From the NCBI RefSeq assembly GCF_006385575.1, contig NZ_CP041040.1:930001-994000 (forward strand): a DNA stretch of 64,000 nucleotides, read 5' to 3'. Positions 25,518 through 33,123 of this stretch are shown here, one piece after another. Positions within the stretch are counted from its first letter, which is position 1. Each line of letters starts with the position of its first letter. The translations under genes and the position numbers were made by a program. This stretch comes from Microbacterium foliorum. GTDB taxonomy: Bacteria > Actinomycetota > Actinomycetes > Actinomycetales > Microbacteriaceae. The notes beneath the pieces were generated by a model. That model worked only from the letters and a program-made list of their open reading frames with translations, did not search any database and had not been told where the DNA came from.

Positions 25518-26462
25518 TCACCGCGTCTCGAAAGGCACCCCGGTGAGCTTCTCGGACACGTCCCAGATCCTCCGGGCCGACGCATCGTCCCGCAGACGCG
25601 AGTAGAGCTTCTGGGGCGCGGGCGGGCCGCCGAGGTGACCGATCCCCGACGGCCCGTAGAACCCTCCGCCGACGGCATCCGCTGAGGTCGCCGCGTAGAG
25701 CGCGGGAAGTCCTGCGGACTCGGCGGTGCCGACGATCAGACCTCGGCGTGAGAGCGCGTCGATGACGCGGCGCGCTGGCGTCTGCGTCGCGCGGCCGAGA
25801 TCCGGCTGCGCGGCCAGCAGGTTCGTCGGTGCGACCCCCGGGTGCGAGAGCAGGCTGGTGATGCCCCATCCCTCGGCCTCGCTGCGTCGCTGAAGTTCGA
25901 GCGCGAACATTCCGAACGCGATCTTGGACTGGCTGTAGGCGCGCATCCCGTTGTACGAGCGCTCCCACTGCAGGTCGTCCCAGTTGATGCCTCCGCTGTC
26001 GGCCGCGACGCTGATCTGCGACACGACCCTGGCTTCACCGGCCACGAGCAGGGGGAGCAGCCGTCCGACGAGTGCGAAGTGCCCCAGATGGTTGGCACCG
26101 AACTGCAGCTCGAAGTCGTCCGCCGTGGTGCTGCGGTCGGGCGGCGTCATCACTCCGGCGTTGTTGATGAGGATGCTGATCGGCTCTCCGTCGTCTTGCA
26201 GCGTCGATGCGAATGCGGCGACCGAGTCGAGCGACGAGAGATCGAGATCCCGCAGCGAGATGCGTGCCTGCGGAGTCGTCTCACGGATGCGAGCGATCGC
26301 CGCCTCGCCCTTGGTCCGATTGCGGACGGGCATGACGACCTCCGCGCCCGCGGCGGCGAGACGCGTGGCGATGCCCATCCCGATTCCGTCGCTTGCTCCG
26401 GTGATAACGGCGCGCGCACCGTGGAACGGCGGGATGGTCTGTTCTGCGTTCTTCCGCGGCAT
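25518..26462 (-). CDS. Short-chain dehydrogenase/reductase
   Basis: 314 aa SDR. The cofactor motif TGASDGIG is at about 22-29 with a following basic [10 protein letters not shown] segment, suggesting NADP(H) preference. NNAG is present in LINNAGVM, the catalytic Ser in [10 protein letters not shown] and the YxxxK pair in AYSQSKIAF. The length and the pattern NWDDLQWE after the serine resemble the retinol-dehydrogenase/oxidoreductase subgroup common in actinomycetes. Substrate unknown. It is divergently arranged with an XRE regulator across 123 bp, a layout that usually means the regulator controls the SDR gene. Confidence 0.87.
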   Translation of the reverse strand: MPRKNAEQTIPPFHGARAVITGASDGIGMGIATRLAAAGAEVVMPVRNRTKGEAAIARIRETTPQARISLRDLDLSSLDSVAAFASTLQDDGEPISILINNAGVMTPPDRSTTADDFELQFGANHLGHFALVGRLLPLLVAGEARVVSQISVAADSGGINWDDLQWERSYNGMRAYSQSKIAFGMFALELQRRSEAEGWGITSLLSHPGVAPTNLLAAQPDLGRATQTPARRVIDALSRRGLIVGTAESAGLPALYAATSADAVGGGFYGPSGIGHLGGPPAPQKLYSRLRDDASARRIWDVSEKLTGVPFETR

Positions 26463-26506
26463 GTTCTCTCTTCTTCCTCGTCGGCTCCGATGCTCTCCCG
26501 TGTCCG

Positions 26507-26545
26507 CCGCGCGAACCAGGGATCGTCGATCCGTGGATCGCGCGG
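26507..26545. promoter_or_regulatory. Inverted repeat between the SDR and XRE genes
   Basis: CCGCGCGA (26507-26514) and TCGCGCGG (26538-26545) are perfect 8-bp inverted arms 23 bp apart in the shared divergent promoter region. This is a possible operator for the adjacent XRE regulator. In DNA this GC-rich such arms can arise by chance, so support is weak. Confidence 0.3.
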
Positions 26546-26585
26546 GAGTCGGCTGGTAGAACAGAGACGACGGCGGGAGAAGCGC

Positions 26586-27470
26586 ATGGCGGTGGACCGA
26601 CGGGGGCTCGCGGAGTTCTTGAGAACGAGGCGCGAGGCGCTGCAACCCGAGGATGTCGGGCTCGCCCGCGGAGAGCGGCGACGCACCGACGGCCTGCGAA
26701 GAGAGGAAGCGGCTTCGCTGTGCCACATGTCGACCGACTACTACGCGCGGCTCGAACAGGAACGCGGGCCCCAGCCCTCCGACCAGATGGTGGCGGCGAT
26801 CGCCCAGGGACTGCACCTCTCGCTGGCAGAGCGAGACCATCTCTTCGCCCTCGCCGGTCACACGCCACCGGCGCGGGGCGCCGAGAGCGACCATGTGAGT
26901 CCGGGAATGCTGCGGATCTTCGATCGACTGTATGACACTCCCGCCGAGGTGGTCACCGAACTCGGCGAGACTCTGCGTCAGAGCCCGTTGGGCAGTGCCC
27001 TGGTGGGGGATCTCGTCGGTCTCCGTGGCCCTTCGCGCAGCATCGGATATCGATGGTTCACCGACCCCTCCGCCCGGCTGATCTACGACCCGGAGGATCA
27101 TCCGTTCCTCTCCCGGCTGTGGGTGTCGGGGCTGCGTGAGATCGCCGCTCGTCGGGGCCCTGGGTCTCGGGCGGCGCGTTATGTCGAGCTCCTGACGGAC
27201 CGGAGCGAGGAGTTCCGACGCATCTGGAAGAAGCACGAGGTAGGCCTTCGCCCCGGCGCGACCAAGCGCTTCATACATCCCGAGCTCGGGCGTCTCGAGC
27301 TCACGTGCCAGACGCTCGTCGATCCTGAGCAGTCGCACTCCCTGCTGGTCTACACCGCGGCGCCGGGCAGCGAGAGCCACGAGAAGCTGCGGCTTCTCTC
27401 GGTGATCGGTGGTCAGAGATTCGTCGGCGATCCCGCGCCGACCACTTCAGGCGGCAAGACCGACGGCTGA
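26586..27470 (+). CDS. XRE-family transcriptional regulator with MmyB-like ligand domain
   Basis: 294 aa. The N-terminal helix-turn-helix ([54 protein letters not shown]) is the classical actinobacterial arrangement. From about residue 105 an MmyB-like domain follows ([35 protein letters not shown] through [34 protein letters not shown]), thought to bind small hydrophobic ligands such as fatty acids. GGGAGA precedes the ATG at good spacing. It is divergent from the SDR gene, which it probably regulates. Confidence 0.88.
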   Translation: MAVDRRGLAEFLRTRREALQPEDVGLARGERRRTDGLRREEAASLCHMSTDYYARLEQERGPQPSDQMVAAIAQGLHLSLAERDHLFALAGHTPPARGAESDHVSPGMLRIFDRLYDTPAEVVTELGETLRQSPLGSALVGDLVGLRGPSRSIGYRWFTDPSARLIYDPEDHPFLSRLWVSGLREIAARRGPGSRAARYVELLTDRSEEFRRIWKKHEVGLRPGATKRFIHPELGRLELTCQTLVDPEQSHSLLVYTAAPGSESHEKLRLLSVIGGQRFVGDPAPTTSGGKTDG

Positions 27471-27495
27471 CCCGCGACAGGCGCCGACCGCCGGA

Positions 27496-28731
27496 TCAGG
27501 CGAAGGCGCTCATCCCGGTGATGTCACGGCCGAGCAGCAGGGCCTGCACGCTCTCGGTGCCCTCGTAGGTGTGGATCGCCTCGATGTCGGCCATGTGCTG
27601 CATCACGCCGTTCTCGAGCAGGATGCCGTTGCCGCCGAGCAGATCGCGGGCGATGGACGCCACGCGCCGTGCCGCGCGCGTGTTGTGGAACTTCGCCAGT
27701 GACGCCTGCGTGGGGCGGAGTTCGCCGGCCGTCTCGAGGTCGGCCAGGCGGCGGCAGTAGAGCTGCATCGCGGTGAGGTCCTCGAGCATGTGGGTGAGTC
27801 GCTCCTGCACCATCTGGAACTTGGCCAGCGGCTTGCCGAATTGGATGCGCTGCGTCGAGTAGGCGAGCGCGGCCTCGTAGCAGGCGGTCGCATGACCGAG
27901 CGCCGACCAGGCGACGCCCGAACGGGTCGCGTAGAGCACGATCGAGGCGTCCTTGAAGCTCTTCGTCCCCGGCAGCACGGAGTCCAGCGGCACCCGCACG
28001 TCGTCGAGCACGATGTGCGCCTGGTGGATGGCTCGGAGCGATGCCTTGCCGCGGATCGGGGTCCCGGTGTATCCGGGGGTGTCCTGTTCGACGAGGAAGC
28101 ACCGCACGGCACCGTGCTCGGCCGCGGTCTCGTCATCGACACGGGCCCACACGAACGTGATGCCGCCCGAGGCGCCGTTGCCGATCCACTTCTTCGTTCC
28201 GCGGATGACCCATTCGTCGCCATCGCGGCGTGCGACGGTCTCGAGCGAGACGGAGTCCGACCCGTGGTCGGGTTCGGTGAGGGCGAAGGAGCCGAAGACT
28301 GAGCTGTCGGCGAGCGCCGTCAGCCACTTCTCCTGCTGCTCGGGTGAACCGAAGAGCGCGAGAGTGCGCAGTGCGAGCCCGCCCTGCACGGCGAGCACGG
28401 TGCCGAGAGACCCATCGCCGCGGGAGATCTCCATGTTGACGAGCCCCGCCGCGAGAGGGGAGAGGTGAGTGAGCGACGGATGCTCGATGCCGTCGACGAC
28501 CAGGTCCATCTCGCCCATGCGGCGGGCGGCGTCGAGCGGGTACTCGGCGCGGTCCCAGGCATCCGCCATCTGCGGTCCGACCTCGTCGATGTACGCCTTC
28601 GCGCGATCCCAGGCGGCACGATCGGCGTCGGGGATGCCGGCGAAGACGGCGTAGTAGTCGCTGTCCTGTCGCCCGGTGATGTCGTACGACGAGACGCGCT
28701 CGCCGGGCAGGGGGGAGGCTGCGGTGCTCAT
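27496..28731 (-). CDS. Acyl-CoA dehydrogenase, glutaryl-CoA dehydrogenase-like
   Basis: 411 aa FAD-dependent acyl-CoA dehydrogenase. The FAD/substrate motif is FALTEPDHGSDSVS, with GTKKWIGNG after it. The catalytic Glu is at about 390 in IHTYEGTESVQALLLGRDITG, the glutaryl-CoA dehydrogenase pattern. However, at the position where glutaryl-CoA dehydrogenases carry an Arg that recognises the gamma-carboxylate, this protein reads SLGTVLAVQ (Gly), so a decarboxylating role is doubtful. AAGGAG lies 5 bp before the ATG. A 21-bp palindrome in the promoter suggests TetR/GntR-type control. Confidence 0.85.
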   Translation of the reverse strand: MSTAASPLPGERVSSYDITGRQDSDYYAVFAGIPDADRAAWDRAKAYIDEVGPQMADAWDRAEYPLDAARRMGEMDLVVDGIEHPSLTHLSPLAAGLVNMEISRGDGSLGTVLAVQGGLALRTLALFGSPEQQEKWLTALADSSVFGSFALTEPDHGSDSVSLETVARRDGDEWVIRGTKKWIGNGASGGITFVWARVDDETAAEHGAVRCFLVEQDTPGYTGTPIRGKASLRAIHQAHIVLDDVRVPLDSVLPGTKSFKDASIVLYATRSGVAWSALGHATACYEAALAYSTQRIQFGKPLAKFQMVQERLTHMLEDLTAMQLYCRRLADLETAGELRPTQASLAKFHNTRAARRVASIARDLLGGNGILLENGVMQHMADIEAIHTYEGTESVQALLLGRDITGMSAFA

Positions 28732-28752
28732 GGTGACTCCTTCGTGACACCA

Positions 28753-28773
28753 AGTATCGTACTCCTCGATACT
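28753..28773. promoter_or_regulatory. Palindromic operator upstream of the acyl-CoA dehydrogenase
   Basis: AGTATCG (28753-28759), a 7-bp spacer and CGATACT (28767-28773) form a perfect inverted repeat just upstream of the ribosome-binding site. It is A/T-richer than its surroundings and of the size bound by TetR or GntR dimers. The cognate regulator is not identified; the TetR gene at 31537-32199 is the nearest candidate. Confidence 0.55.
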
Positions 28774-28825
28774 CGGTTCCACGACTCCGGATGCGGCGAT
28801 CTGAGTCCGGAAGCGCACGCCAGTG

Positions 28826-29524
28826 CTATTCGGAAGGGAGTCGCGTCACGGCGAACGTCGTCGACGCGTCGCCAGGATAGTCAGCGACGAGTGTCCGGGT
28901 GAGATCCTCCCCGGGGGAGAGGAGCTCTTCGGGGAACGCGCCGACGATCGTGTAGCCCCCCGGATAAACGAGATAGGCGAGCGGTGCGAGCTCGGGATCC
29001 GTCGCTTCGACGTGCACGTCACCGCCGATGCGGAACGGGGCCGCCTCGATGCGGGTGGTGGACGCTTTGGCGTCGATGAACAGCAGCAGGGTGAAGGATG
29101 TCTCCAGTTCCCATTCCGAGGTCTGCTCGTTCCACATGACCTCGAGGCTGGCTTCGTTGGGCTGTTCATCGAGGTCGTATGTGAAGGCGACTGATCGATG
29201 ATTCTCATCGCCATCGATCGTTCGCGTTTTACTGTCGATGACGACGTCCTCGATGCGCTCTGCGGCGAGGAGCACCGCGTCCGTGCGAAGCGTGTGGAAG
29301 TCCCCGTACTCCGCAATCGGCTTGTTCGTCGTCTCCACCTCGATCGCGTGCTGATCGAGCTCAGACGCCCTGGTGGCGTCACCCTCCGAGATCGCCGTGA
29401 GATAGTCCTTCACAACCCCAGTGGGGTCGCGTCGATCAGGGGTCGGCGCCGAACAGCTTGTCGCTGCCATCACCAAAGTGATGAGCACGATTCCTGCGCT
29501 GAGGTGCCTACTGGATCTGCGCAA
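28826..29524 (-). CDS. Lipoprotein of type VII cluster 2
   Basis: 232 aa counted from a TTG start at 29524. That start gives a proper lipoprotein signal: basic LRRSSRH, a hydrophobic core, and lipobox ATSC with Cys24. GGAAGGA lies about 7 bp upstream of the TTG. An ATG at 29566 is in frame but lies deeper inside the preceding gene. The mature part starts with a helical segment (DPTGVVKDYLTAISEGDATRASELD) resembling NTF2-like lipoprotein domains, followed by beta-rich sequence. The first 17 bp overlap the end of the membrane-protein gene, so they are co-expressed. Function unknown. Confidence 0.65.
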   Translation of the reverse strand: MRRSSRHLSAGIVLITLVMAATSCSAPTPDRRDPTGVVKDYLTAISEGDATRASELDQHAIEVETTNKPIAEYGDFHTLRTDAVLLAAERIEDVVIDSKTRTIDGDENHRSVAFTYDLDEQPNEASLEVMWNEQTSEWELETSFTLLLFIDAKASTTRIEAAPFRIGGDVHVEATDPELAPLAYLVYPGGYTIVGAFPEELLSPGEDLTRTLVADYPGDASTTFAVTRLPSE

Positions 29525-30302
29525 ACCTCGGTCCTTCCCAACGAATAACCGTAAAGTCGACTGCATTGATCTTGTTCTCGGTGCTTTGAGTCGAGGTGAT
29601 CAAGATCTGCATTGTGCTGATCGCAGCAGTAGCGACGCCGCCGAGAGTGATGAGGAACGAGATGACGGCTCCCCACACCCCAGCGATCGCAGCGGGGCCC
29701 GATGCGGCCACCGCCGCGACCAAGCTGAAGATCGCTCCAACGACACCGAAGATCGCTGCTGTGGCTCCCCCGCATAGGAGTGTGAGCTGTACGTAGTAGT
29801 TCTCGATGTCGTCGGCATGGGTTCTCAGCACATCCTCGAAAACCGTCATGGCTGACTCCACGCGTGCGAGATTGTCTGGTTGCTCGCTGATCGCGACTTC
29901 GTACGCGCGACTCGCCGGCAGATCATCCCAGGTCATATAACCTTCGAGGTCGTCGGCGCTGATCTTCAGATGGGCAACCGCGTCACCGATCCCATCGAGC
30001 GCGGCGGCGGCCGAGCGAAGCTCATCGGGGCTGCCGAGAAACTGCGTCATCTCGCGGAGAACGTCGATGTACTCGAGACACTGCTCAAGGACGGCGAGCA
30101 CCATTGTTGTGAGCTGCTCGACCAGCCAATCGATCAATACGTCGGGAATCGCTGGTGCGACGGTACCCAATCGGGTGTTGATGAAAACCTCGACGGCAAC
30201 GCGGATTAGATCAGGGGCGACCCGCATCGCCTGCCGCACGCACTCCTCTGCCTCGTCCAACTGATCGAGCATCGTCTCTCGCAGATCATCGACGTAGCTC
30301 AC
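29508..30302 (-). CDS. ESX-like helical protein with C-terminal membrane hairpin (cluster 2)
   Basis: 264 aa. About 165 residues of amphipathic helices (ETMLDQLDEAEECVRQAM, VLEQCLEYIDVLREMTQFL, LARVESAMTVFEDVLRTHADDIENYY) are followed by two closely spaced hydrophobic segments at about 178-202 and 205-235 (GGATAAIFGVVGAIFSLVAA, GVWGAVISFLITLGGVATAA). This resembles WXG-type carrier proteins with a membrane-active hairpin. The GTG start overlaps the upstream stop as GTGA. The codon choice is visibly less GC-biased than in the flanking housekeeping genes, a possible sign of transfer. No known toxin domain. Confidence 0.65.
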   Translation of the reverse strand: MSYVDDLRETMLDQLDEAEECVRQAMRVAPDLIRVAVEVFINTRLGTVAPAIPDVLIDWLVEQLTTMVLAVLEQCLEYIDVLREMTQFLGSPDELRSAAAALDGIGDAVAHLKISADDLEGYMTWDDLPASRAYEVAISEQPDNLARVESAMTVFEDVLRTHADDIENYYVQLTLLCGGATAAIFGVVGAIFSLVAAVAASGPAAIAGVWGAVISFLITLGGVATAAISTMQILITSTQSTENKINAVDFTVIRWEGPRFAQIQ

Positions 30303-30622
30303 AGCGAGTCCATCTCGGTCTCAACCCGGCGGATCTCCTCTTGTGAGTAGTCTTCCATCTCCATGTATTCAATTGCGTTGTCGAGCAGCGCGCGAGCGAT
30401 ACCTTCGAAGACTTCCTCGCCGTCGTGCACGTAGTCACGAATACTGCTCAATTGAGACGTGACCGCGGCGTGGAGCCTGTCCGCACCGGAGACGATGGAG
30501 AACGTCGGCAGGTCGAGCTCGAGGGCGTCGATCTCTTGCACCCAACCCTGGAGCCTCAGGCTCCAGGGTTGCCATGAGTTGTTCGCGTCGCCGCGAAGCG
30601 CTTGTTCATCGTATTCAGGCAT
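30299..30622 (-). CDS. Small acidic helical protein (cluster 2)
   Basis: 107 aa, acidic and helical, not recognised. The C-terminus is strongly acidic (YMEMEDYSQEEIRRVETEMD), and a Trp-rich N-terminal part (NSWQPWSLRLQGWVQE) is encoded across a perfect 13-bp inverted repeat. It sits between the YbaB-like gene (22 bp upstream) and the membrane-hairpin gene (GTGA overlap), so it belongs to the operon. Its size suggests a chaperone-like or ESX-type partner, but this is only inferred from context. The only Shine-Dalgarno-like sequence before the ATG is a run of Gs. Confidence 0.6.
   Translation of the reverse strand: MPEYDEQALRGDANNSWQPWSLRLQGWVQEIDALELDLPTFSIVSGADRLHAAVTSQLSSIRDYVHDGEEVFEGIARALLDNAIEYMEMEDYSQEEIRRVETEMDSL
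30543..30571. repeat. Perfect 13-bp inverted repeat inside a coding region
   Basis: CAACCCTGGAGCC (30543-30555) and its exact complement (30559-30571) are separated by 3 bp. It lies wholly inside the 107-aa gene and would form a very stable mRNA hairpin near the beginning of that message. Confidence 0.85.
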
Positions 30623-30644
30623 TGGGCCCCCCCAAGTCGATCGA

Positions 30645-31163
30645 TCAGGTGAAGCGTTCGTACGTGTCGGAAGCCACGGCGGCGTGCTGTGCAAGGCGAA
30701 GGATCTCCGCAGCGATCGCATCATCGGAGAGCGATTTCAGCCACCGATCGGTCGCAGTGATCTGGCGCACAGTCCCGAACGACGCCGTGACCGAGAGCTG
30801 CCGCAGGTCGTCTTCGATCGTCACGGACGGCGGTTCGCCACCCGCGACGAGGGCGGAGAGACTCGCGCTCACGGCCTGGGGCGGTAACTCGACCCGCGCG
30901 TGCGCGAGCTGGAAAGCTGCGTTGATGGCGCCCAAATACTCTTCCGGTGAGCGCTCACTTTTCGCGCCTGAGAACTGGAACCCCGTGACGAAGCCTCGCG
31001 CATCCAGTTCGACTGCCGCATGCGATGACCCGTGCGTATCGAAATCGGAAAATTCCTCTGAGATCATCCGGGTTCGTCGGCGTATATCGCCCTGCAGAGC
31101 TGCAGTACGTTTCAGCAGCCCACCCAGCCGGTCGATCACCGGTTCCCTCTCGGGCATGGTCAT
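30645..31163 (-). CDS. YbaB/EbfC-like protein in type VII cluster 2
   Basis: 172 aa. A long N-terminal helix (PVIDRLGGLLKRTAALQGDIRRRTRMISEEF) precedes a beta sheet (HAAVELDARGFVTGFQFSG) and a second helix (SPEEYLGAINAAFQLAHARVEL), the YbaB/EbfC-like order, followed by a C-terminal extension of about 70 residues. It is the counterpart of the 133-aa protein in cluster 1. The ATG at 31163 overlaps the WXG100 stop as ATGA. The YbaB fold in type VII loci is of uncertain role, with DNA binding not implied. Confidence 0.6.
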   Translation of the reverse strand: MTMPEREPVIDRLGGLLKRTAALQGDIRRRTRMISEEFSDFDTHGSSHAAVELDARGFVTGFQFSGAKSERSPEEYLGAINAAFQLAHARVELPPQAVSASLSALVAGGEPPSVTIEDDLRQLSVTASFGTVRQITATDRWLKSLSDDAIAAEILRLAQHAAVASDTYERFT

Positions 31164-31450
31164 GACCAGCGGGCCGCAATCTTCGCGCGGCCGCGAGAGT
31201 ATCGCGCGGCGCTGTTGCCCGCGGCGGTGCTCGCGAGCTCGAGGATGCGGTTCATCTCCGCCAGCCGCGTCGTCCACAGGGCCTGCGCGCGGGAATAGGC
31301 ATCGGTCGCCTCACCGTTCCATCCCGATCGCAACGTGCTCACCTCGGCATCGAGATGCGCTAGGGCTTCGGCGATGTCGTCGTGGGCCTGGGCGATGACC
31401 ATACCGGCGGTCGATATCCGGCTCGGATCGTACGCTCTGACGGGTGTCAT
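31160..31450 (-). CDS. WXG100-family protein (cluster 2)
   Basis: 96 aa helical hairpin with W44-N-G46 in LRSGWNGEATDAYSRAQ at the inter-helix turn, the hallmark of WXG100 type VII substrates. The ATG at 31450 gives the standard length; an ATG at 31486 is in frame but would lengthen the N-terminus atypically. First gene of the minus-strand arm of cluster 2, coupled by ATGA to the YbaB-like gene. It has the same size and the same W-x-G layout as the cluster 1 protein at 14661-14951, with little evident sequence identity outside the motif. Confidence 0.75.
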   Translation of the reverse strand: MTPVRAYDPSRISTAGMVIAQAHDDIAEALAHLDAEVSTLRSGWNGEATDAYSRAQALWTTRLAEMNRILELASTAAGNSAARYSRGRAKIAARWS

Positions 31451-31536
31451 GACGCCAGCGTAGCCGCTGCACGGAGGAGAACGCATGTGTTCACCGGAGT
31501 ATCGGAGAACGGCTCAGTGGAGCGATGCCCCGCTAC

Positions 31537-32199
31537 TCAGTCGAGCTGCGTGCGCAGGCGCCGGGTGACCTCGGCGATCGGCATCGAACGGGGGAACACC
31601 GCGACGACGACGTCGTCCGGCGCCTCGGCGACCGCTTCCGAGGGCACGCCGTAACGGCGGCGCACGTCGGCGAGGGCCGTCTGCAGTGTCGAGAGCGGCA
31701 CCTTCTTCTTGCCGCGCAGCAGCTGCCGCAGCACATGGTTGTGCACCGCGGTGACGAGGGCCGAGAACCCGACGGCATCCAGAGGGTCGATGCCGGGAAG
31801 CGAGCTGCGCAGGTAGTCGTCGAACAGCCGCTCGTAGCGGAACACCGTGATGATCTCGCGCTCACGGAGCACCGGCACCTGACGCACGATCTGGTAGCGC
31901 CGACGCGCGAGTTCCGGGTCGTGCGCGAAGTGGGCGAAGACCGACTCGGATGCCGCGCACACTGCGCCCCAGGGGTCGTCGTGTCCCTCGGCGAGGAACG
32001 TCCGCAGCTGCTCGAGCAGCACCTCGTGGTCTGCGAAGACGACATCCTCTTTGCCGCCGAACTGGCGGAAGAACGTCGAACGCGAGACTCCTGCGGCCTT
32101 CGCGATCTGCTCGACGGAGGTCTGATCGAAACCCTGTGATGCGAAGAGCTCGAGTGCAGCGGCCACGACGCCGGTGCGCAGTTCTGCGGATTCGTGCAT
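31537..32199 (-). CDS. TetR-family transcriptional regulator
   Basis: 220 aa. The N-terminal helix-turn-helix is textbook TetR: VVAAALELFASQGFDQTSVEQIAKAAGVSRSTFFRQFGGKEDVVF at about 11-55. The C-terminal ligand domain is helical (ARRRYQIVRQVPVLREREIITVFRYERLFDDYL). A minus-strand TAGGCT 6 bp before the ATG indicates a leaderless transcript. It separates the two arms of the type VII-like region; its target is not evident. Regulation of the nearby acyl-CoA dehydrogenase (palindrome at 28753-28773) or of the flanking secretion genes are both possible. Confidence 0.88.
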   Translation of the reverse strand: MHESAELRTGVVAAALELFASQGFDQTSVEQIAKAAGVSRSTFFRQFGGKEDVVFADHEVLLEQLRTFLAEGHDDPWGAVCAASESVFAHFAHDPELARRRYQIVRQVPVLREREIITVFRYERLFDDYLRSSLPGIDPLDAVGFSALVTAVHNHVLRQLLRGKKKVPLSTLQTALADVRRRYGVPSEAVAEAPDDVVVAVFPRSMPIAEVTRRLRTQLD

Positions 32200-32205
32200 G
32201 GGACG

Positions 32206-32211
32206 AGCCTA
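32206..32211 (-). promoter_or_regulatory. Leaderless -10 element (TAGGCT) for the TetR gene
   Basis: On the minus strand TAGGCT is followed by CGTCCC and then the ATG at 32199. Confidence 0.6.
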
Positions 32212-32221
32212 GACCTCGGCT

Positions 32222-32686
32222 ATGGATGCGCGCGCCGGCGTCGTCACGATGTCCGGCGCTGTGTCCAGACTGGCCGATGAGCTGTCGGAGCCCACGGTCG
32301 AGAGTGTGACCGCAGCTCTGCGGGCCGGTGTGCTTCTCGTCACTGCCCTCCCGAACGGCGACTCGTCGACCATCCCGGAGCTGATGACCACCAACGGCGT
32401 GGTGAACGTCGCGTCGGTCGATGCGTCGGCCCAGCCGGCGAAGAACAAGGCCGGGGGCGAAATGATCAACGATGACGTCGATGTCGTCGCGCCCGGCATC
32501 GAACTCGCAGGCCGGGGCTGGGACGGGACATCGGGCATGTCTGCCTGGTCGGGAAGCTCCGCGGCGACGCCGGTTGTCGCCGCCGGGAGAAGAGCACACT
32601 CCGATCGCGGCAACGCGTTTCTGAGCGCTGTCGACAGCGTCGACTACCATGGGTCGTCGGAGGGCGGGGCGCGTTGGCGTCCCTGA
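32222..32686 (+). pseudogene. Truncated subtilase (mycosin) relic
   Basis: An open frame of 154 codons whose first 119 or so align along their length with the central-to-catalytic-serine part of the mycosin at 33123-34334: VVTMSG/RLADELSEP against IVSMSG/RLDDELSQP, NGVVNVASVDA against NGVVNVAAVDA, NDDVDVVAPGIE against NDDVDVVAPGVD, and WDGTSGMSAWSGSSAATP against WDGTWGMSAWSGSSAATP. The Ser motif is kept, but the Asp and His of the triad, the signal peptide and the C-terminal anchor are missing. Similarity is lost soon after the Ser motif. The best reading is a decayed, diverged duplicate. Confidence 0.75.
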
Positions 32687-32700
32687 CGGAGGGGAAGATC

Positions 32701-33123
32701 ATGGCAGCGCAGATCGGTGCTGACTTCGAGCAGATGCTCGAGAACATCCACACGCTCGTCAAGAGTATCGAAGCGGCCGGAGTGGGGTCGCGTGGCACGG
32801 AGATCGACGGCCTGCGGACGAATACGACCTCGACGTACCTCAACTCCGCATCGGACTACACAGCGGGTCTGGAGAGGATGATCGCCGAGCTCAGCGCAGA
32901 CACGGCGGCTTTCCGCGACGCACTCAAGGCTGTGGTCGATCAGAAGCAGGAGTCCGAGGAGAGCCTCTCGGCTGCCCTGGCTCAGATCGCGCAGGTGGTG
33001 GACGACCCGACGCTCGTCTCATCGGCTCAGCTCCAGAGCGCCACGGAATCGCCGGTAGCGAGCGGCTCGTCGTCCTCGACGGGAACCGCGGAGGACGACG
33101 ACAGCGGTTCGGTCAGCTACTGA
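32701..33123 (+). CDS. Helical ESX-like protein, first gene of the mycosin operon
   Basis: 140 aa. It is helical through residue 100 (DFEQMLENIHTLVKSIEAAG, YTAGLERMIAELSADTAAFRDALKAVV) with a Ser/Asp/Glu-rich tail ending GSVSY. It lacks a WxG motif but has the size and helical content of ESX partner proteins. GGAGGGG precedes the ATG at 32701. The stop overlaps the mycosin start by one base (TGATG). The position directly before a mycosin supports a role in a type VII pathway. Not otherwise recognised. Confidence 0.65.
   Translation: MAAQIGADFEQMLENIHTLVKSIEAAGVGSRGTEIDGLRTNTTSTYLNSASDYTAGLERMIAELSADTAAFRDALKAVVDQKQESEESLSAALAQIAQVVDDPTLVSSAQLQSATESPVASGSSSSTGTAEDDDSGSVSY

Noticed and set aside
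32222..32686. Intact small protease gene
   Set aside because: It lacks the Asp and His of the triad, the signal peptide and the anchor; only the Ser-motif half aligns with the neighbouring mycosin.
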